Notes: a model not told the origin generated them from the letters alone. A stretch of DNA of 64,000 bases from Corynebacterium incognita (GCF_014217255.1 NZ_CP059404.1:2284606-2348605); one strand, 5' to 3'. Shown: positions 10,972 to 20,553, counted from the first letter of the stretch. Program-made: numbers and translations.

Positions 10972-11708
10972 TGGAGCGCAGAGATGACCTTTCCGACGCC
11001 AGTGTCCGCGACGTCAACTATGCCGACGTGGTGGCGCATATTCACCCGAGTTGGCTCCCCGCACTGGAGCCTGCACTTGAGGGCGTCCTCCCACGCATTA
11101 TGGACGAGCTAGCAGGACAAGATTTCCTTCCAGCGCCTGACCACATATTCCGTGCCTTGGAGATGTCGCTGGACAAGGTGCGCGTCATCATCTTGGGCCA
11201 AGACCCTTATCCCACCCCAGGCCATGCCATGGGCCTGGCGTTTTCCACCCAGCCTGGGGTCCCCGCTCCGAAGAGCCTGCGCAACATATACACAGAGCTC
11301 AAAGAGGACGTGGGGTTGCCGAACGTGCTGGGCCAAGCTGGCGACCTGGGCGAGCCCGCGAAGACTGACGGCGATCTCCGCGCCTGGGAACGGCAAGGAG
11401 TATTACTCCTCAACCGTGTGCTCACGGTCGCCCCGGGACGGGCCGGTTCCCACCGCAAACTGGGGTGGGAGGAGATCACCGCCGCGGTGCTGCGCGCGCT
11501 CAATGAACGGGAGACTCCACCGGTGGCGTTTTTGTGGGGCAAAGACGCCCAGGCCGCCGCGAAACTCATGCCGAGGGTTCCCGTCATCGCGTCGCCGCAC
11601 CCCTCGCCGTTATCTGCTTACCGCGGTTTCTTCGGCTCAAGGCCATTTTCGCAGGCAAACGAGCTGCTGCAACGCAGTGGTTCGGCCCCCGTGGACTGGC
11701 AGTTGTAG
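10971..11708 (+). CDS. ung: Uracil-DNA glycosylase
   Basis: 245-residue family 1 glycosylase that removes uracil from DNA at the start of base excision repair. The water-activating motif GQDPYPTPGHAMG contains D78, and the catalytic-loop histidine (H210) is in HPSPLSAYRGFFG. The ATG at 10971 overlaps the thiL stop by one base; an ATG at 10956 inside thiL is also in frame and would add five residues. fakA starts 10 bases after its stop, so thiL-ung-fakA are probably transcribed together. Confidence 0.95.
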   Translation: MERRDDLSDASVRDVNYADVVAHIHPSWLPALEPALEGVLPRIMDELAGQDFLPAPDHIFRALEMSLDKVRVIILGQDPYPTPGHAMGLAFSTQPGVPAPKSLRNIYTELKEDVGLPNVLGQAGDLGEPAKTDGDLRAWERQGVLLLNRVLTVAPGRAGSHRKLGWEEITAAVLRALNERETPPVAFLWGKDAQAAAKLMPRVPVIASPHPSPLSAYRGFFGSRPFSQANELLQRSGSAPVDWQL

Positions 11709-11718
11709 AATTGCACGC

Positions 11719-13311
11719 ATGTCACCCACCAGCCCTGCCGACGCGACCACGTTGTCCGAGACTTCCGACGCGTCAGGCATCGCCGATGCTGGCCGCGCCC
11801 CCGCGACTGCGCCGGTCGATGATGCTGTGATCGACGCCTCGGTATTGGAGCAGTGGGCCCGCTTGGCGGTGGAGGAGCTGGAGCGTTGCCGTGAGGACAT
11901 CAATGCTCTCAACGTGTTTCCCGTCCCGGATTCGGATACCGGGTCGAACCTCCTCCACACGATGAAGGCCGCCGTCGCCGAGATGGACAATGGTGGCCCC
12001 GTTGCGGAGGCACTCGCATTGGGCAGCGTGCGGGGAGCGCGTGGCAACTCCGGCATGGTGCTGAGCCAGGTGCTGCGAGGAGTCGCCGACTCCGCGGTGG
12101 AAGATCACCTCGACGCGCACGGCTTCGCTGAGGCACTTCACCTCGCGGTGAACCTCGTCAACCGCGCGATTTCCGATCCCGTTGAGGGAACGGTCTTGAC
12201 CGTCCTGCGTGCCTCCGCCGACGCCGCCAATGAGATGCTTCGCCACCAACCGAAAGCCTCAGTGGCTGCCGCCGTCCAACAGGCGCTGGATGCTGCGGAA
12301 GAGGCGTTGATTGAAACGACGACGCAGCTCGAGGCGCTCCGAGAAGCCGGCGTAGTGGATGCCGGGGCTACCGGATATGTGGTGGTCTTGCGCGCCCTGC
12401 GCGACGTCCTCGACCCGGATACCTCGCGCGACGCGGACGTCGACAAGCCCGAAGCACAAGGAACCAAGACTCGACCCGGTGCCGGAGTGGACGAAGCGGG
12501 GGACAATCGTGGCGACATGCCTGCTGACGTGCACACCGGTATGCATAACGGCACACAGCAAGAAATTGAGGTGGTCCTGTTCTTTACCGGGGACATCGCG
12601 GCCCTGGAGCGCTCGCTGAAGCCGATGGGAAACAGCCTTGTGGTGGCGCGAGCCAACGAGGACAGGGCCAACGTGCATATCCATACCCGCAAGGCGGGAG
12701 AGGTGATTGAGGCCGCCTATGCGGCAGGCCAAGTCTCAGACCTGCACCTTGAAGTTCTGCCCGGGGCCGAGCTACCCGATGCCGAGGCTACGACGTCGCG
12801 TGAGCCGCGCGTCATCGCCATGGCGCCGCCGGGAGAGGTGGCGCAGCTCTTCGCGGAGACTGGCGCCATCGTGGTGTCTAACGCGGACGAGCTGGCGCAA
12901 CTGGGCGTTCTGAACGCCGAGGACATCGTCCTGCCCAACGGGCAGCTCGCGGACACCGGTGAGTTCCAGGCGCACACGGCGGCGACGGTCATTCGCACCG
13001 GATCACTTGTGGCCGGCGTCGCGGCGCTCGCGGTGTACTCACCGCTGTCGGATGATCCCATCGCCAACATGGTGGATGCCGTGGGCACCATGCGGGTGGT
13101 GCGCCCCGCCGAGGAATCGGTGGACGCCATCATTCGCGCGTGCCGAGACGAGTTGGCCGAGGGCGGGGAACAGATCACCGTGTTGACCTCTGTCGCGGTG
13201 GACGCCGAAGCGCTCACCGAGGTATTAGAGTCCAACGTGTACGGAGGACAGTCCATCGACGTCATCGTCGTGCCGGTCACCGGCGTGGCGACGGAGATCG
13301 GCGTCGAGTAG
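11719..13311 (+). CDS. DAK2/DhaL-domain protein, FakA-like (YloV family)
   Basis: 530 residues. The N-terminal DhaL kinase domain has the ATP/Mg motif NVFPVPDSDTGSNL (from N65, with the aspartates of DSDTG at 71-75) and GARGNSGMVLSQVLRG. A middle linker around 235-265 is acidic and poorly conserved. The C-terminal half matches the fatty-acid-kinase FakA/YloV family, which with a FakB lipid carrier phosphorylates fatty acids in Firmicutes; no fakB gene lies nearby, so that role is inferred. The ATG at 11719 is the first one outside ung. Immediately upstream of recG, as in many Gram-positives. Confidence 0.88.
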   Translation: MSPTSPADATTLSETSDASGIADAGRAPATAPVDDAVIDASVLEQWARLAVEELERCREDINALNVFPVPDSDTGSNLLHTMKAAVAEMDNGGPVAEALALGSVRGARGNSGMVLSQVLRGVADSAVEDHLDAHGFAEALHLAVNLVNRAISDPVEGTVLTVLRASADAANEMLRHQPKASVAAAVQQALDAAEEALIETTTQLEALREAGVVDAGATGYVVVLRALRDVLDPDTSRDADVDKPEAQGTKTRPGAGVDEAGDNRGDMPADVHTGMHNGTQQEIEVVLFFTGDIAALERSLKPMGNSLVVARANEDRANVHIHTRKAGEVIEAAYAAGQVSDLHLEVLPGAELPDAEATTSREPRVIAMAPPGEVAQLFAETGAIVVSNADELAQLGVLNAEDIVLPNGQLADTGEFQAHTAATVIRTGSLVAGVAALAVYSPLSDDPIANMVDAVGTMRVVRPAEESVDAIIRACRDELAEGGEQITVLTSVAVDAEALTEVLESNVYGGQSIDVIVVPVTGVATEIGVE

Positions 13312-13351
13312 CAAGCGAAGCATGGAGTGCGGAAGGGGACAGGGAGCCGGG

Positions 13352-15517
13352 ATGCTGGGGTGGCATGACGAACGGACGCTGAGTAGCGTTCTGCCGGATA
13401 AGGAAGCGAAGGCGCTTAAGAAGGCCTTCGGCTACACGACGTGCGATGAGCTGTTGCAGCACGTCCCCCGCAAATATGTCCGTCACGGGCTCGGCCTTGA
13501 CTTGGATGGTGCCAACGAAGGTGACATCGTCACCATCGTGTCCACCGTGACCAGCACGAATACGCGGCACACCACGGCCCGCGGCGGACGAAATCTGGAG
13601 ATTTTCAACGTCCACTTGGACAACGGCGTGAGCGTCAGCTTTTTCAACACCCCGTGGGCCCGGCGCTCGTTGTGTGCCGGGGTACGCGCGATGTTTTCGG
13701 GCAAGGTCAAGTTTTTCCGCGGCAACGTCCAGCTGCAACACCCGGACTTCTTCGTGCTGGGTGCCCAGGGTGGGGCGACGACGCCGACGCCGGACAAGGC
13801 CACGGGTAGCCTGCGCGCCCTGGCGTCCTTTGGCGAGCTTGAGGACATCCTCTACGACCGAGACTGGCTCCCCATCTACCCAGCCACCAAACAGGTCACG
13901 TCGTGGCGCCTGTTGGGCGCGGTGCACCGAGTACTCGAGACTCTGCCGCCGGTACCCGACCCGCTGGATCCCCTTGTCACGGAGGGTGACGTGGAGCTGC
14001 CCCGTATCCCCGTGGAGCGTGACGGCCTGCCCCGACCCTTGCTGAGCCTCGACGCCGCGGTGCGCGGCGCCCACGAGCCGGGCCCCGAGGGGCCGCAGGC
14101 GGCGTTGACACGTTTGAAGTTTAACGAGGCGCTGGCGGTGGCCACGGTGATGGAGCTGCGACGCGCGGACGCGGCCGCGCGGGTGGCTACGCCGTTGGTG
14201 CCGCGCCGCGATGGGTTCCGGGCGGCGATGCTCGCCACCATGCCCTTCGAGCTCACTGCTGGGCAACAGCAGGTGGTCGAGGAGATCGGCGGAGACCTGG
14301 AAGACTCCTCACCGATGTCACGCTTGCTGCAGGGTGAGGTTGGCTCCGGCAAGACCATAGTGGCCGCCCTGGCGATGCTCCAGGCGGTCGACGCGGGTTC
14401 GCAGGCGGCCCTCCTGGCGCCGACCGAGGTGCTGGCCTCGCAGCACGCGACGTCGCTACGCAGCTCCCTGCCCGCGGGCGTCAACGTGGTGCTGCTGACG
14501 GGCTCGATGAAGACGGCAGAAAAACGTCAGGCCCTGCTGGATATTGTCTCCGGTGAGGCGAATATTGTGGTGGGCACGCACTCACTGATTCAGGACTCGG
14601 TGGAGTTCTTCAATTTGAGCCTCGTGGTGGTGGACGAACAGCACCGCTTCGGCGTGGAGCAGCGCGACCGCCTGCGGGAGAAGGCCTTGGGGCAGCTGAC
14701 CCCGCACCTGTTGGTGATGACGGCGACCCCGATCCCGCGCACCATTGCAATGACCGTCTTTGGAGACCTCGCGGTGTCCACGCTGCGCGAGCTGCCCGGT
14801 GGGCGCAAACCGATTCAATCCTCGGTGGTGCCGGACGAGCGGGAGAATTGGGTGCAGCGCGCCTGGGCGCGCATCCGCGAAGAGGTCGCCGCGGGCCACC
14901 AGGCGTTCGTGGTCTGCCCGCGCATCGAGGGCGACGGCGGCGTGGAAGAGATCGCTGCGGACCTGGCGACGGGCCCGCTTAAGGGCTTGCGCATCGGCGT
15001 GCTGCATGGACGGATGCCGAACAAAGACGCCGTCATGACGGATTTCGCGGCAGGAGATTACGACGTCCTCGTTGCCACCACCGTCATCGAGGTGGGCGTG
15101 GATGTCCCCAATGCTACGGTCATGCTGATCCGTGAGGCGGAGAGCTTCGGTGTCTCTCAGCTCCACCAGCTGCGCGGTCGCGTGGGCCGAGGTGGCAACG
15201 CGTCGCTGTGCCTGTTCCATACCCTGGCTCCCGTGGGCTCGACTTCGTTTAACCGCATCCGAGACATCGCCGCCACCAGCGATGGCTTCGAGCTCGCGGA
15301 GCTGGACCTGCAGGACCGGCAGGAAGGTGACGTGCTCGGCACCGCCCAATCCGGCACGCACCGCACGCTGCGCCTGTTGAACTTGCGTTCCGACGCCGCG
15401 ATTATCGAGGCCGCCCACGGCGTGGCGGCGCAGCTCGTGGTGGTTAACCCCGACGCCGCAACGAAGCTGGTTTCGGACCTCACGGCGACCGAGCAGGAGT
15501 ACCTAGACAAGAGCTAA
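13352..15517 (+). CDS. recG: ATP-dependent DNA helicase RecG
   Basis: 721-residue branch-migration helicase acting on stalled forks and Holliday junctions. An N-terminal wedge/OB region (about residues 50-160) binds the junction. Walker A GEVGSGKT is near residues 327-334 and Walker B DEQHRFG near 427. TATPIPRT, FVVCPRIE, and QLRGRVGRGG are the other helicase motifs. ATG at 13352 was chosen because ACAGGGAG precedes it and MLGWHDE begins the conserved region; an in-frame ATG 30 bases upstream is possible. Confidence 0.96.
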   Translation: MLGWHDERTLSSVLPDKEAKALKKAFGYTTCDELLQHVPRKYVRHGLGLDLDGANEGDIVTIVSTVTSTNTRHTTARGGRNLEIFNVHLDNGVSVSFFNTPWARRSLCAGVRAMFSGKVKFFRGNVQLQHPDFFVLGAQGGATTPTPDKATGSLRALASFGELEDILYDRDWLPIYPATKQVTSWRLLGAVHRVLETLPPVPDPLDPLVTEGDVELPRIPVERDGLPRPLLSLDAAVRGAHEPGPEGPQAALTRLKFNEALAVATVMELRRADAAARVATPLVPRRDGFRAAMLATMPFELTAGQQQVVEEIGGDLEDSSPMSRLLQGEVGSGKTIVAALAMLQAVDAGSQAALLAPTEVLASQHATSLRSSLPAGVNVVLLTGSMKTAEKRQALLDIVSGEANIVVGTHSLIQDSVEFFNLSLVVVDEQHRFGVEQRDRLREKALGQLTPHLLVMTATPIPRTIAMTVFGDLAVSTLRELPGGRKPIQSSVVPDERENWVQRAWARIREEVAAGHQAFVVCPRIEGDGGVEEIAADLATGPLKGLRIGVLHGRMPNKDAVMTDFAAGDYDVLVATTVIEVGVDVPNATVMLIREAESFGVSQLHQLRGRVGRGGNASLCLFHTLAPVGSTSFNRIRDIAATSDGFELAELDLQDRQEGDVLGTAQSGTHRTLRLLNLRSDAAIIEAAHGVAAQLVVVNPDAATKLVSDLTATEQEYLDKS

Positions 15518-15562
15518 CAGGGCGTCTTCGCGTGTTGTATTGGGTGCACTACAGTAATAGGC

Positions 15563-15793
15563 ATGGAATTTTGTGCGCCGTTTGCCGGAATAGTCCGGTT
15601 CAGTGTGGCCCCGGGTGAGCACGTGGCAGTGGGGCAGACTCTGGCCACCGTGGAGGCTACAAAGCTCGAAGCCCCCGTCGTAGCTCCTGGCCCCGGCGTC
15701 GTGGAGTCGGTGGCGCACGCCGACTTTGAGAGCGTGTCCGGCGGTGACGTCCTCCTACGCCTCGCTGACACAGGCCTGGAGCAACCCCTATGA
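15563..15793 (+). CDS. Small biotin/lipoyl-attachment domain protein
   Basis: 76 residues forming a single stand-alone biotinyl/lipoyl domain. Most of the fold is recognisable (N-terminal APFAGIV, PGEHVAVGQTLATVE, C-terminal PGPGVVESV). The residue that would be modified is K34 in EATKLE. The usual carrier motif is EAMK, so the methionine is replaced by threonine; such a change can reduce or abolish biotinylation but does not by itself exclude modification. It sits between recG and rsmD and overlaps rsmD by 4 bp (ATGA). Partner carboxylase unknown. Confidence 0.85.
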   Translation: MEFCAPFAGIVRFSVAPGEHVAVGQTLATVEATKLEAPVVAPGPGVVESVAHADFESVSGGDVLLRLADTGLEQPL

Positions 15794-16350
15794 CCCGCAT
15801 TATCTCCGGCGAAGCACGCGGCCGGACCATTAAGGTGCCGCAGCAGGGCACTCGGCCCACCGCCGATCGCGCCCGCGAAGGGCTCTTCTCCTCCTTGCAG
15901 GTGCGATTCGGTTTCGAAGGTATCCGGGTTCTGGACCTTTTCGCCGGTTCCGGAGCGTTGGGCCTGGAAGCCGCGAGCCGCGGCGCTGACGAAGTGGTCT
16001 TGGTCGATGACAGCGCGGAAGCTGTGAAGATCATGCAGCACAATGTTGGCGTGGTGCGCCACCCCAACGTAAAGATTCACCAGATGAAGGCGTCGGCCTA
16101 CCTAGCGTCCGCGCCGCGCGGCTACTTCGACATGGTGTTGGCGGATCCGCCGTACGAGTTCGGTGCGGTGGACGAGCTAGTGGCCGCCATTGAGCCAGTC
16201 CTTGCCGACGAGGCCATCGTGGTCATCGAACGCCACGTGGATTCCCCGCACACCGAGTGGACGGCCGGGTTCGAGCCCACTGGACAGAAGCTAAAAAAGC
16301 GGACGTTCGGGATCGCCCGCATGGATATGGCGTTATACTCACGTCCATGA
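15790..16350 (+). CDS. rsmD: 16S rRNA (guanine(966)-N(2))-methyltransferase
   Basis: 186-residue SAM-dependent methyltransferase modifying G966 of 16S rRNA. The opening TRIISGEARGRTIKVP is diagnostic of RsmD. SAM-binding motif I is VLDLFAGSGALGLE (about 47-60), followed by the acidic VVLVDDS. The amino-methyltransferase motif IV is DPPY (D119-Y122). It overlaps the preceding and following genes by 4 bases each (both ATGA), so the biotinyl-domain gene, rsmD and coaD form one translationally coupled unit. Confidence 0.96.
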   Translation: MTRIISGEARGRTIKVPQQGTRPTADRAREGLFSSLQVRFGFEGIRVLDLFAGSGALGLEAASRGADEVVLVDDSAEAVKIMQHNVGVVRHPNVKIHQMKASAYLASAPRGYFDMVLADPPYEFGAVDELVAAIEPVLADEAIVVIERHVDSPHTEWTAGFEPTGQKLKKRTFGIARMDMALYSRP

Positions 16351-16817
16351 CTAAAGCAGTGTGCCCCGGTTCCTTTGATCCCGTCACCCTGGGTCACTTG
16401 GACATCTTTAATCGCGCGACCGAGCTCTTCGACGACGTGACCATCCTCGTCACCGGCAACCCGCAGAAAAACTCCGGGCTGTTTACCGTGGAGGAGCGCG
16501 TGGAGCTCATCCGCGAGGTCACCGATACCCGCATCAAGGTGGACTGGTGGTCCGGGCTGCTGGTGGATTACACCAAGGCGCACGACGTCTCTACCTTGGT
16601 CAAGGGGCTGCGCTCCTCGTTGGACTATGAGTACGAGCTTCCCATGGCGCAGATGAACCGCCACCTGTCTGGCATTGACACCGTGTTCCTGCTGACCAAC
16701 GAGAAGTACGGTTATATTTCTTCCTCGCTCTGCAAGGAAGTGGCCAAGTACGGCGGCGACGTTTCCGGCCTGCTTCCGGATCCTGTCGTGGCGGCGATCA
16801 AGGAGAAATTCGCCTAA
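16347..16817 (+). CDS. coaD: Phosphopantetheine adenylyltransferase
   Basis: 156-residue nucleotidyltransferase catalysing the fourth step of CoA synthesis, 4'-phosphopantetheine to dephospho-CoA. The N-terminal PGSFDPVTLGHLDI carries the T/HxGH nucleotide site. KGLRSSLDYEYELPMAQMN and the ISSSLCKEVAKYGGD segment close the active site. The ATG at 16347 overlaps the rsmD stop; an in-frame codon 90 bases upstream only reads rsmD sequence. coaE, the last CoA step, lies separately at 32986. Confidence 0.97.
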   Translation: MTKAVCPGSFDPVTLGHLDIFNRATELFDDVTILVTGNPQKNSGLFTVEERVELIREVTDTRIKVDWWSGLLVDYTKAHDVSTLVKGLRSSLDYEYELPMAQMNRHLSGIDTVFLLTNEKYGYISSSLCKEVAKYGGDVSGLLPDPVVAAIKEKFA

Positions 16818-17557
16818 GTGTTTATCGTCCTGGCCGTCCTCGCCATCGTGGCGGTGGGCTCGTGCATGCAGCGCGTCTCCGGCATGGGCCTCGGGCTCAT
16901 CGCGGGCCCTGTGCTGACCGTCATGCTGGGCCCGGTAGAGGGCATCATGGTGGTCAATATCTTGGCCATGGTCAACGCGGCGGCCACCACTCTCACCGTG
17001 CGTGCGGACGTGGATTGGCAGAAGTGGCGACTCATCTGCTCCGTGCTCATCTTCGGCTCGCTCCCTGCGGCGTGGCTCGTGGCCACCACCCCCACGGCGC
17101 CATTGCTCATCATCGTCGGTGGGCCCTGTTGGTCGCGCTCGGCGTGGTGACTTTTGGCAAGAAATACGTGCCGACGCCCCGTGGCACCTGGCCCGCCCTG
17201 CTCGCCGGCGTCCTCGGCGGCTTCACGAACACGCTCGCGGGCATCGCGGGGCCAGTAATCACCGTCTACGCGCAGGCCGCGGGCTGGCCGCAGCGCGTGT
17301 ACGCCGCGACGCTGCAGCCCATCTTCATGGTGGCCGGCGCTATCTCTTTTGCCATGAAGATCGCCACGGGAGCGGGCGACATGAGCCAGGTGGACTGGCT
17401 CATGTGGCCCGCCGCCATCGTCGGCATGGCCATCGGCATCACCTCAGGCGTACGCCTTGCCCGCCGCGTGGATCGGGAGGTGGCGGGCAAGCTCTCGCTG
17501 AGCGTTGCCGCCGCGGGTGCGGCCTATGCGGTATTCCGCGGCGTCGTCATGCTCTAG
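16818..17557 (+). pseudogene. TauE/SafE (TSUP) family permease, frameshifted
   Basis: Membrane permease of the sulfite/organic anion exporter family, split by a one-base frameshift. Frame 1 runs from the GTG at 16818, directly after the coaD stop, and encodes about 102 hydrophobic residues including QRVSGMGLGLIAGPVL before ending at 17150 in a short unlike tail. The rest (VALGVVTFGKKYVPT onward to RGVVML, stop 17557) is in another frame. Joining them needs one extra base at about 17121-17123, where GGTGGGCCC would read GGTGGGGCCC and restore VGGALLVALG. The repaired protein would be about 246 residues, normal for the family. Either a natural inactivation or a homopolymer sequencing error. Confidence 0.85.
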
Positions 17558-17579
17558 CGACGCTGTGTGCTCAGCTCTC

Positions 17580-18344
17580 CTACAGCAACGTGGACAGAAA
17601 CGCCTTCGTGCGCTCGTGCTGCGGGTTGTCCAGAACCTGTTCGGGCGTGCCGGATTCGATGACCTTGCCGCCGTCCATGAACACGATCTTGTCCGCCACC
17701 TCGCGGGCAAAGCCCATCTCGTGGGTGACCACGAGCATGGTCATGCCGTCCGCGGCGAGCTGCTTCATCACGCGCAGCACCTCGCCCACGAGTTCGGGGT
17801 CCAACGCGGAGGTCGGCTCGTCGAAAAGCATGAGCTTCGGATCCATAGCCACCGCGCGCGCGATGGCCACGCGCTGCTGCTGGCCTCCGGACAGCTGCAC
17901 CGGGTAGGCATCCGCCTTGTGTGCCAGGCCCACGAGCTCGAGGAGCTCCATGCCGCGCTTGGTGGCGGCATCGACTGATTCGCCCTTGACCTGAACCGGG
18001 GCCTCGATGAGGTTCTCGATGACGGTGCGGTGGCTAAAGAGGTTAAAGGACTGGAACACCATACCGATGTTCAGGCGCTGCTTGGAGGCCTCCTTCTCGG
18101 AGATCTCGTGCAAGGTGCCGTTCTTTTCCTTGTAGCCGATGAGCTCGCCGTCCACGTGAAGGCGGCCCGCGGTGACCTTTTCTAGGTGGTTGACGCAGCG
18201 CAAGAACGTTGACTTGCCGGAGCCAGACGGGCCAAGAAGGCAGACCACTTCGCCGGGCATAACCTCGAGGTCAATGCCCTTGAGCACCTGGAGCTGGCCG
18301 AAGGACTTGTGCACGTTTTGTGCGGAAATCATAGGGGTTGTCAT
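17580..18344 (-). CDS. Polar amino-acid ABC transporter, ATP-binding protein
   Basis: 254-residue ATPase of the glutamine/polar amino acid import family (GlnQ-like). Walker A GPSGSGKS at residues 38-45, Q-loop MVFQSFNLF, signature [17 protein letters not shown], Walker [15 protein letters not shown], and the switch histidine in VVTHEMGFA are all intact. It is the last gene of a minus-strand unit: small exported protein, binding protein, permease, ATPase. The permease ends 60 bases upstream. The precise substrate cannot be read from sequence. Confidence 0.95.
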   Translation of the reverse strand: MTTPMISAQNVHKSFGQLQVLKGIDLEVMPGEVVCLLGPSGSGKSTFLRCVNHLEKVTAGRLHVDGELIGYKEKNGTLHEISEKEASKQRLNIGMVFQSFNLFSHRTVIENLIEAPVQVKGESVDAATKRGMELLELVGLAHKADAYPVQLSGGQQQRVAIARAVAMDPKLMLFDEPTSALDPELVGEVLRVMKQLAADGMTMLVVTHEMGFAREVADKIVFMDGGKVIESGTPEQVLDNPQHERTKAFLSTLL

Positions 18345-18403
18345 GGAGATGCTTTCCTTTGAAGAATCGTGGCGTGTAGCGATGGGACACTCAGCGGTGC
18401 AGC

Positions 18404-19366
18404 CTATTTGCGCTGCTGTACATCGGGGATGACGGTGACGTTCCGGGGGATGGTGCCCTCGGCGTCGGCCAGCGCCGCCAGCTGGCGGCCGGTGAGCTCA
18501 CGGTTCGCACCACGCTCGAAACGCTTCTCCAGGAAGTGCTGGCCCACCATGAACAGGGAGGTGATGACCAAGTACCAGGTGGCGGCCACCAGCAAGAGCG
18601 GAATGGGCTCAAACAAAGCCGCGGCGATGTCGGTGGAGCGGCCGAAGATCTCGTGGGTGTAAGGGATGGCCACGACCAAGGACGAGGTCTTGAGCAAGGA
18701 AATGAACTCGTTGCCGGTCGGCGGAATGATGATGCGCATCGCTTGTGGCATCACGGTGCGGCGCATGGTCATCCACCAGCCCATACCAAGGGCCTTGGAA
18801 GCTTCCTTCTGACCTTCAGGCACCGAAGAAATACCGGAGCGCACGATTTCTGCCATGTAAGCGGCCTCGTTAAGACCCAAGCCGATAACCGACAGGAGGA
18901 AGGCGTTGGTGAGGACTCCCTCCAGAGAGATTTCCGTAAAGCCGAGGTTGATCGACTGGTACAGAGCCGAGGCCAGCCCCCAGAACACCAGCTGGACGTA
19001 CACCGGGGTGCCACGGAAGATCCAGAGGAATAGCCAGGAGATGGCGCGCAGCACCGGGTTCGGTGTCATGCGCAGCACTGCGAGGGCAGCGCCACCGACC
19101 ACGCCGATAATCATCGCCAACAGCGTGATCGCGATAGTGTGCAGAGCCGCGGTGGCGATGCGGGTATCCAGCAGGTACTTGAAATAGGTATCCCAGCCGT
19201 ACGCTTCATTGCCGGCTGCGGAGATAACGAACCAGAGGCCAAGGCCCAGCAAAATTGCGGCGAACACCCAACGCCAGGGGTGCCGTACCGGCTTTGCCTG
19301 GATCATTGCGGGTTCGTTGGTGCTGTGCGATTCCGCTGCGCTGGTTGCGGTGGAGTTGGTGCTCAT
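18404..19366 (-). CDS. Polar amino-acid ABC transporter, permease
   Basis: 320-residue inner-membrane subunit. A variable serine/threonine-rich N-terminus (about 30 residues) precedes a transmembrane segment at about 33-50 and the BPD_transp_1 core (about 75-290). The EAA loop that contacts the ATPase is [25 protein letters not shown], and [17 protein letters not shown] is typical of the His/Glu/Gln/Arg permease family. A single permease gene implies a homodimeric channel. It overlaps the binding-protein gene by 4 bp. Confidence 0.94.
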   Translation of the reverse strand: MSTNSTATSAAESHSTNEPAMIQAKPVRHPWRWVFAAILLGLGLWFVISAAGNEAYGWDTYFKYLLDTRIATAALHTIAITLLAMIIGVVGGAALAVLRMTPNPVLRAISWLFLWIFRGTPVYVQLVFWGLASALYQSINLGFTEISLEGVLTNAFLLSVIGLGLNEAAYMAEIVRSGISSVPEGQKEASKALGMGWWMTMRRTVMPQAMRIIIPPTGNEFISLLKTSSLVVAIPYTHEIFGRSTDIAAALFEPIPLLLVAATWYLVITSLFMVGQHFLEKRFERGANRELTGRQLAALADAEGTIPRNVTVIPDVQQRK

Positions 19367-20247
19367 TTGATGGGCCTTTCGTTAATCATGGCCTCGTCAA
19401 TCAGGCCCTCGGACACGCCCCACTGGGCGAGGATTTCTTCGTACTTACCGGTTTCAATGAGGTGCTGCATGGCTGCCGCGGCGGCGGGTCCCAAGTCATC
19501 GCCTTGACGCACCGCGAAACCATAGGGCGCGGCGTCAAAGTTCTCGCCGGTCAGCTCCATCTTCCCTTCGGAACGCTGGACCGCCCAAGCGCTGACGGGG
19601 GAGTCCGCCGACATCGCGTCCGCGCGTCCGGTGAGGACAGCGAGGGCGGCGTTGTCTGCGGTGTCGTAGGCCAGGATCTCAAGGTCGCCGCCGCAGGCCT
19701 CCTTCTTGGGGATGAGGTCGTCTGTCTCGGAGACGGTGGTGCGTTGCACCGCGACGGTCAGGCCGCAAGGATTGGACGAGTCAACAGGCTCGCCGGTCTG
19801 CTGCGCCCACTGGATGCCGGCATAGAGGAAGTTGACAAAGTCGTAGTTCTCCCGGCGTTCCGGGGTGTCAGTAAACCCGGAAGCGCCCATGTCGAGTGTC
19901 TTGTTGGACACGTTGGGCAGGATGAGAGAGAACTCCTGCTCCTGGGCTTCGAATTCGAGGCCGAGGACATTAGCGACGGCGTTCGCGAGCTCGATCTCTA
20001 GCCCCACGAGTTGCCCGTTGTGGTCCTTGAGCTCGAAGGGTGCGAACGGCGGGTTCGCCGCTACGCGCAGCACGCCGTCATCGTCGTTGTACATCGCCGC
20101 GATCTCGGGGACCTTCTCCACCTCGACCTTCTGCCAGCCCTCCGGCCGGGCTTCTTCGACGTTGGTGACGCATCCGGTGAGCAGGAGACCGGCGCATATA
20201 ATGCTTGCCGACGTCCCTGCGACCGTGCGGTTAAATAGCTTCTTCAT
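19363..20247 (-). CDS. Polar amino-acid ABC transporter, substrate-binding lipoprotein
   Basis: 294-residue family 3 solute-binding protein. It begins with a lipoprotein signal: KKLFNR, a hydrophobic stretch, and the lipobox LLTG-C26, so it should be anchored to the outer face of the membrane. The binding domain starts near residue 60 (LRVAANPPFAPFE) and contains LVGLEIELANAVA and MGASGFTDTPERR, typical of polar amino acid binders. The start codon follows the stop codon of the small exported protein without a gap, and the 3' end overlaps the permease by 4 bp. Confidence 0.94.
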   Translation of the reverse strand: MKKLFNRTVAGTSASIICAGLLLTGCVTNVEEARPEGWQKVEVEKVPEIAAMYNDDDGVLRVAANPPFAPFELKDHNGQLVGLEIELANAVANVLGLEFEAQEQEFSLILPNVSNKTLDMGASGFTDTPERRENYDFVNFLYAGIQWAQQTGEPVDSSNPCGLTVAVQRTTVSETDDLIPKKEACGGDLEILAYDTADNAALAVLTGRADAMSADSPVSAWAVQRSEGKMELTGENFDAAPYGFAVRQGDDLGPAAAAAMQHLIETGKYEEILAQWGVSEGLIDEAMINERPIK

Positions 20248-20553
20248 CTATAGTTTCTTTGCGATAGTGGAATACACGGTGGAAAAGAGGCTGCCCAGGA
20301 CAACTCCAAGAACGAGGTCTGCTGCCACGGCTCCGGCGATCTGCTCGGGCTTGGCGTTGGCGGCTACGGTTGTGGCCTTCGACGAACCCGTACCCAGCTG
20401 CTTGCTGGAGCCTTGCACTGCGGTGAGGGCGGTGGCGACGTCACGACGCACATCAGCCTGGGCCGTTGCGGCCTGCGCGGTGCTGCCGAGGCCAAGCGCC
20501 AGGGCGAGGGAAGCGGTCGTTGCCACGGCAGCGGCGCTACGTCGTCGATTCAT
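20248..20553 (-). CDS. Small exported protein preceding the ABC importer
   Basis: 101 residues. The first 28 form a classical signal peptide: MNRRRSAA, a hydrophobic alanine/leucine core, and STAQA-A as a likely cleavage site. The mature part has a serine/threonine-rich linker and a hydrophobic C-terminal segment (about 73-95, DLVLGVVLGSLFSTVYSTI) ending in AKKL, which could be a membrane anchor. AAGGAG precedes its ATG. Its TAG stop is directly followed by the ATG of the binding protein, so the two are probably translationally coupled. I do not recognise the family. Confidence 0.75.
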   Translation of the reverse strand: MNRRRSAAAVATTASLALALGLGSTAQAATAQADVRRDVATALTAVQGSSKQLGTGSSKATTVAANAKPEQIAGAVAADLVLGVVLGSLFSTVYSTIAKKL

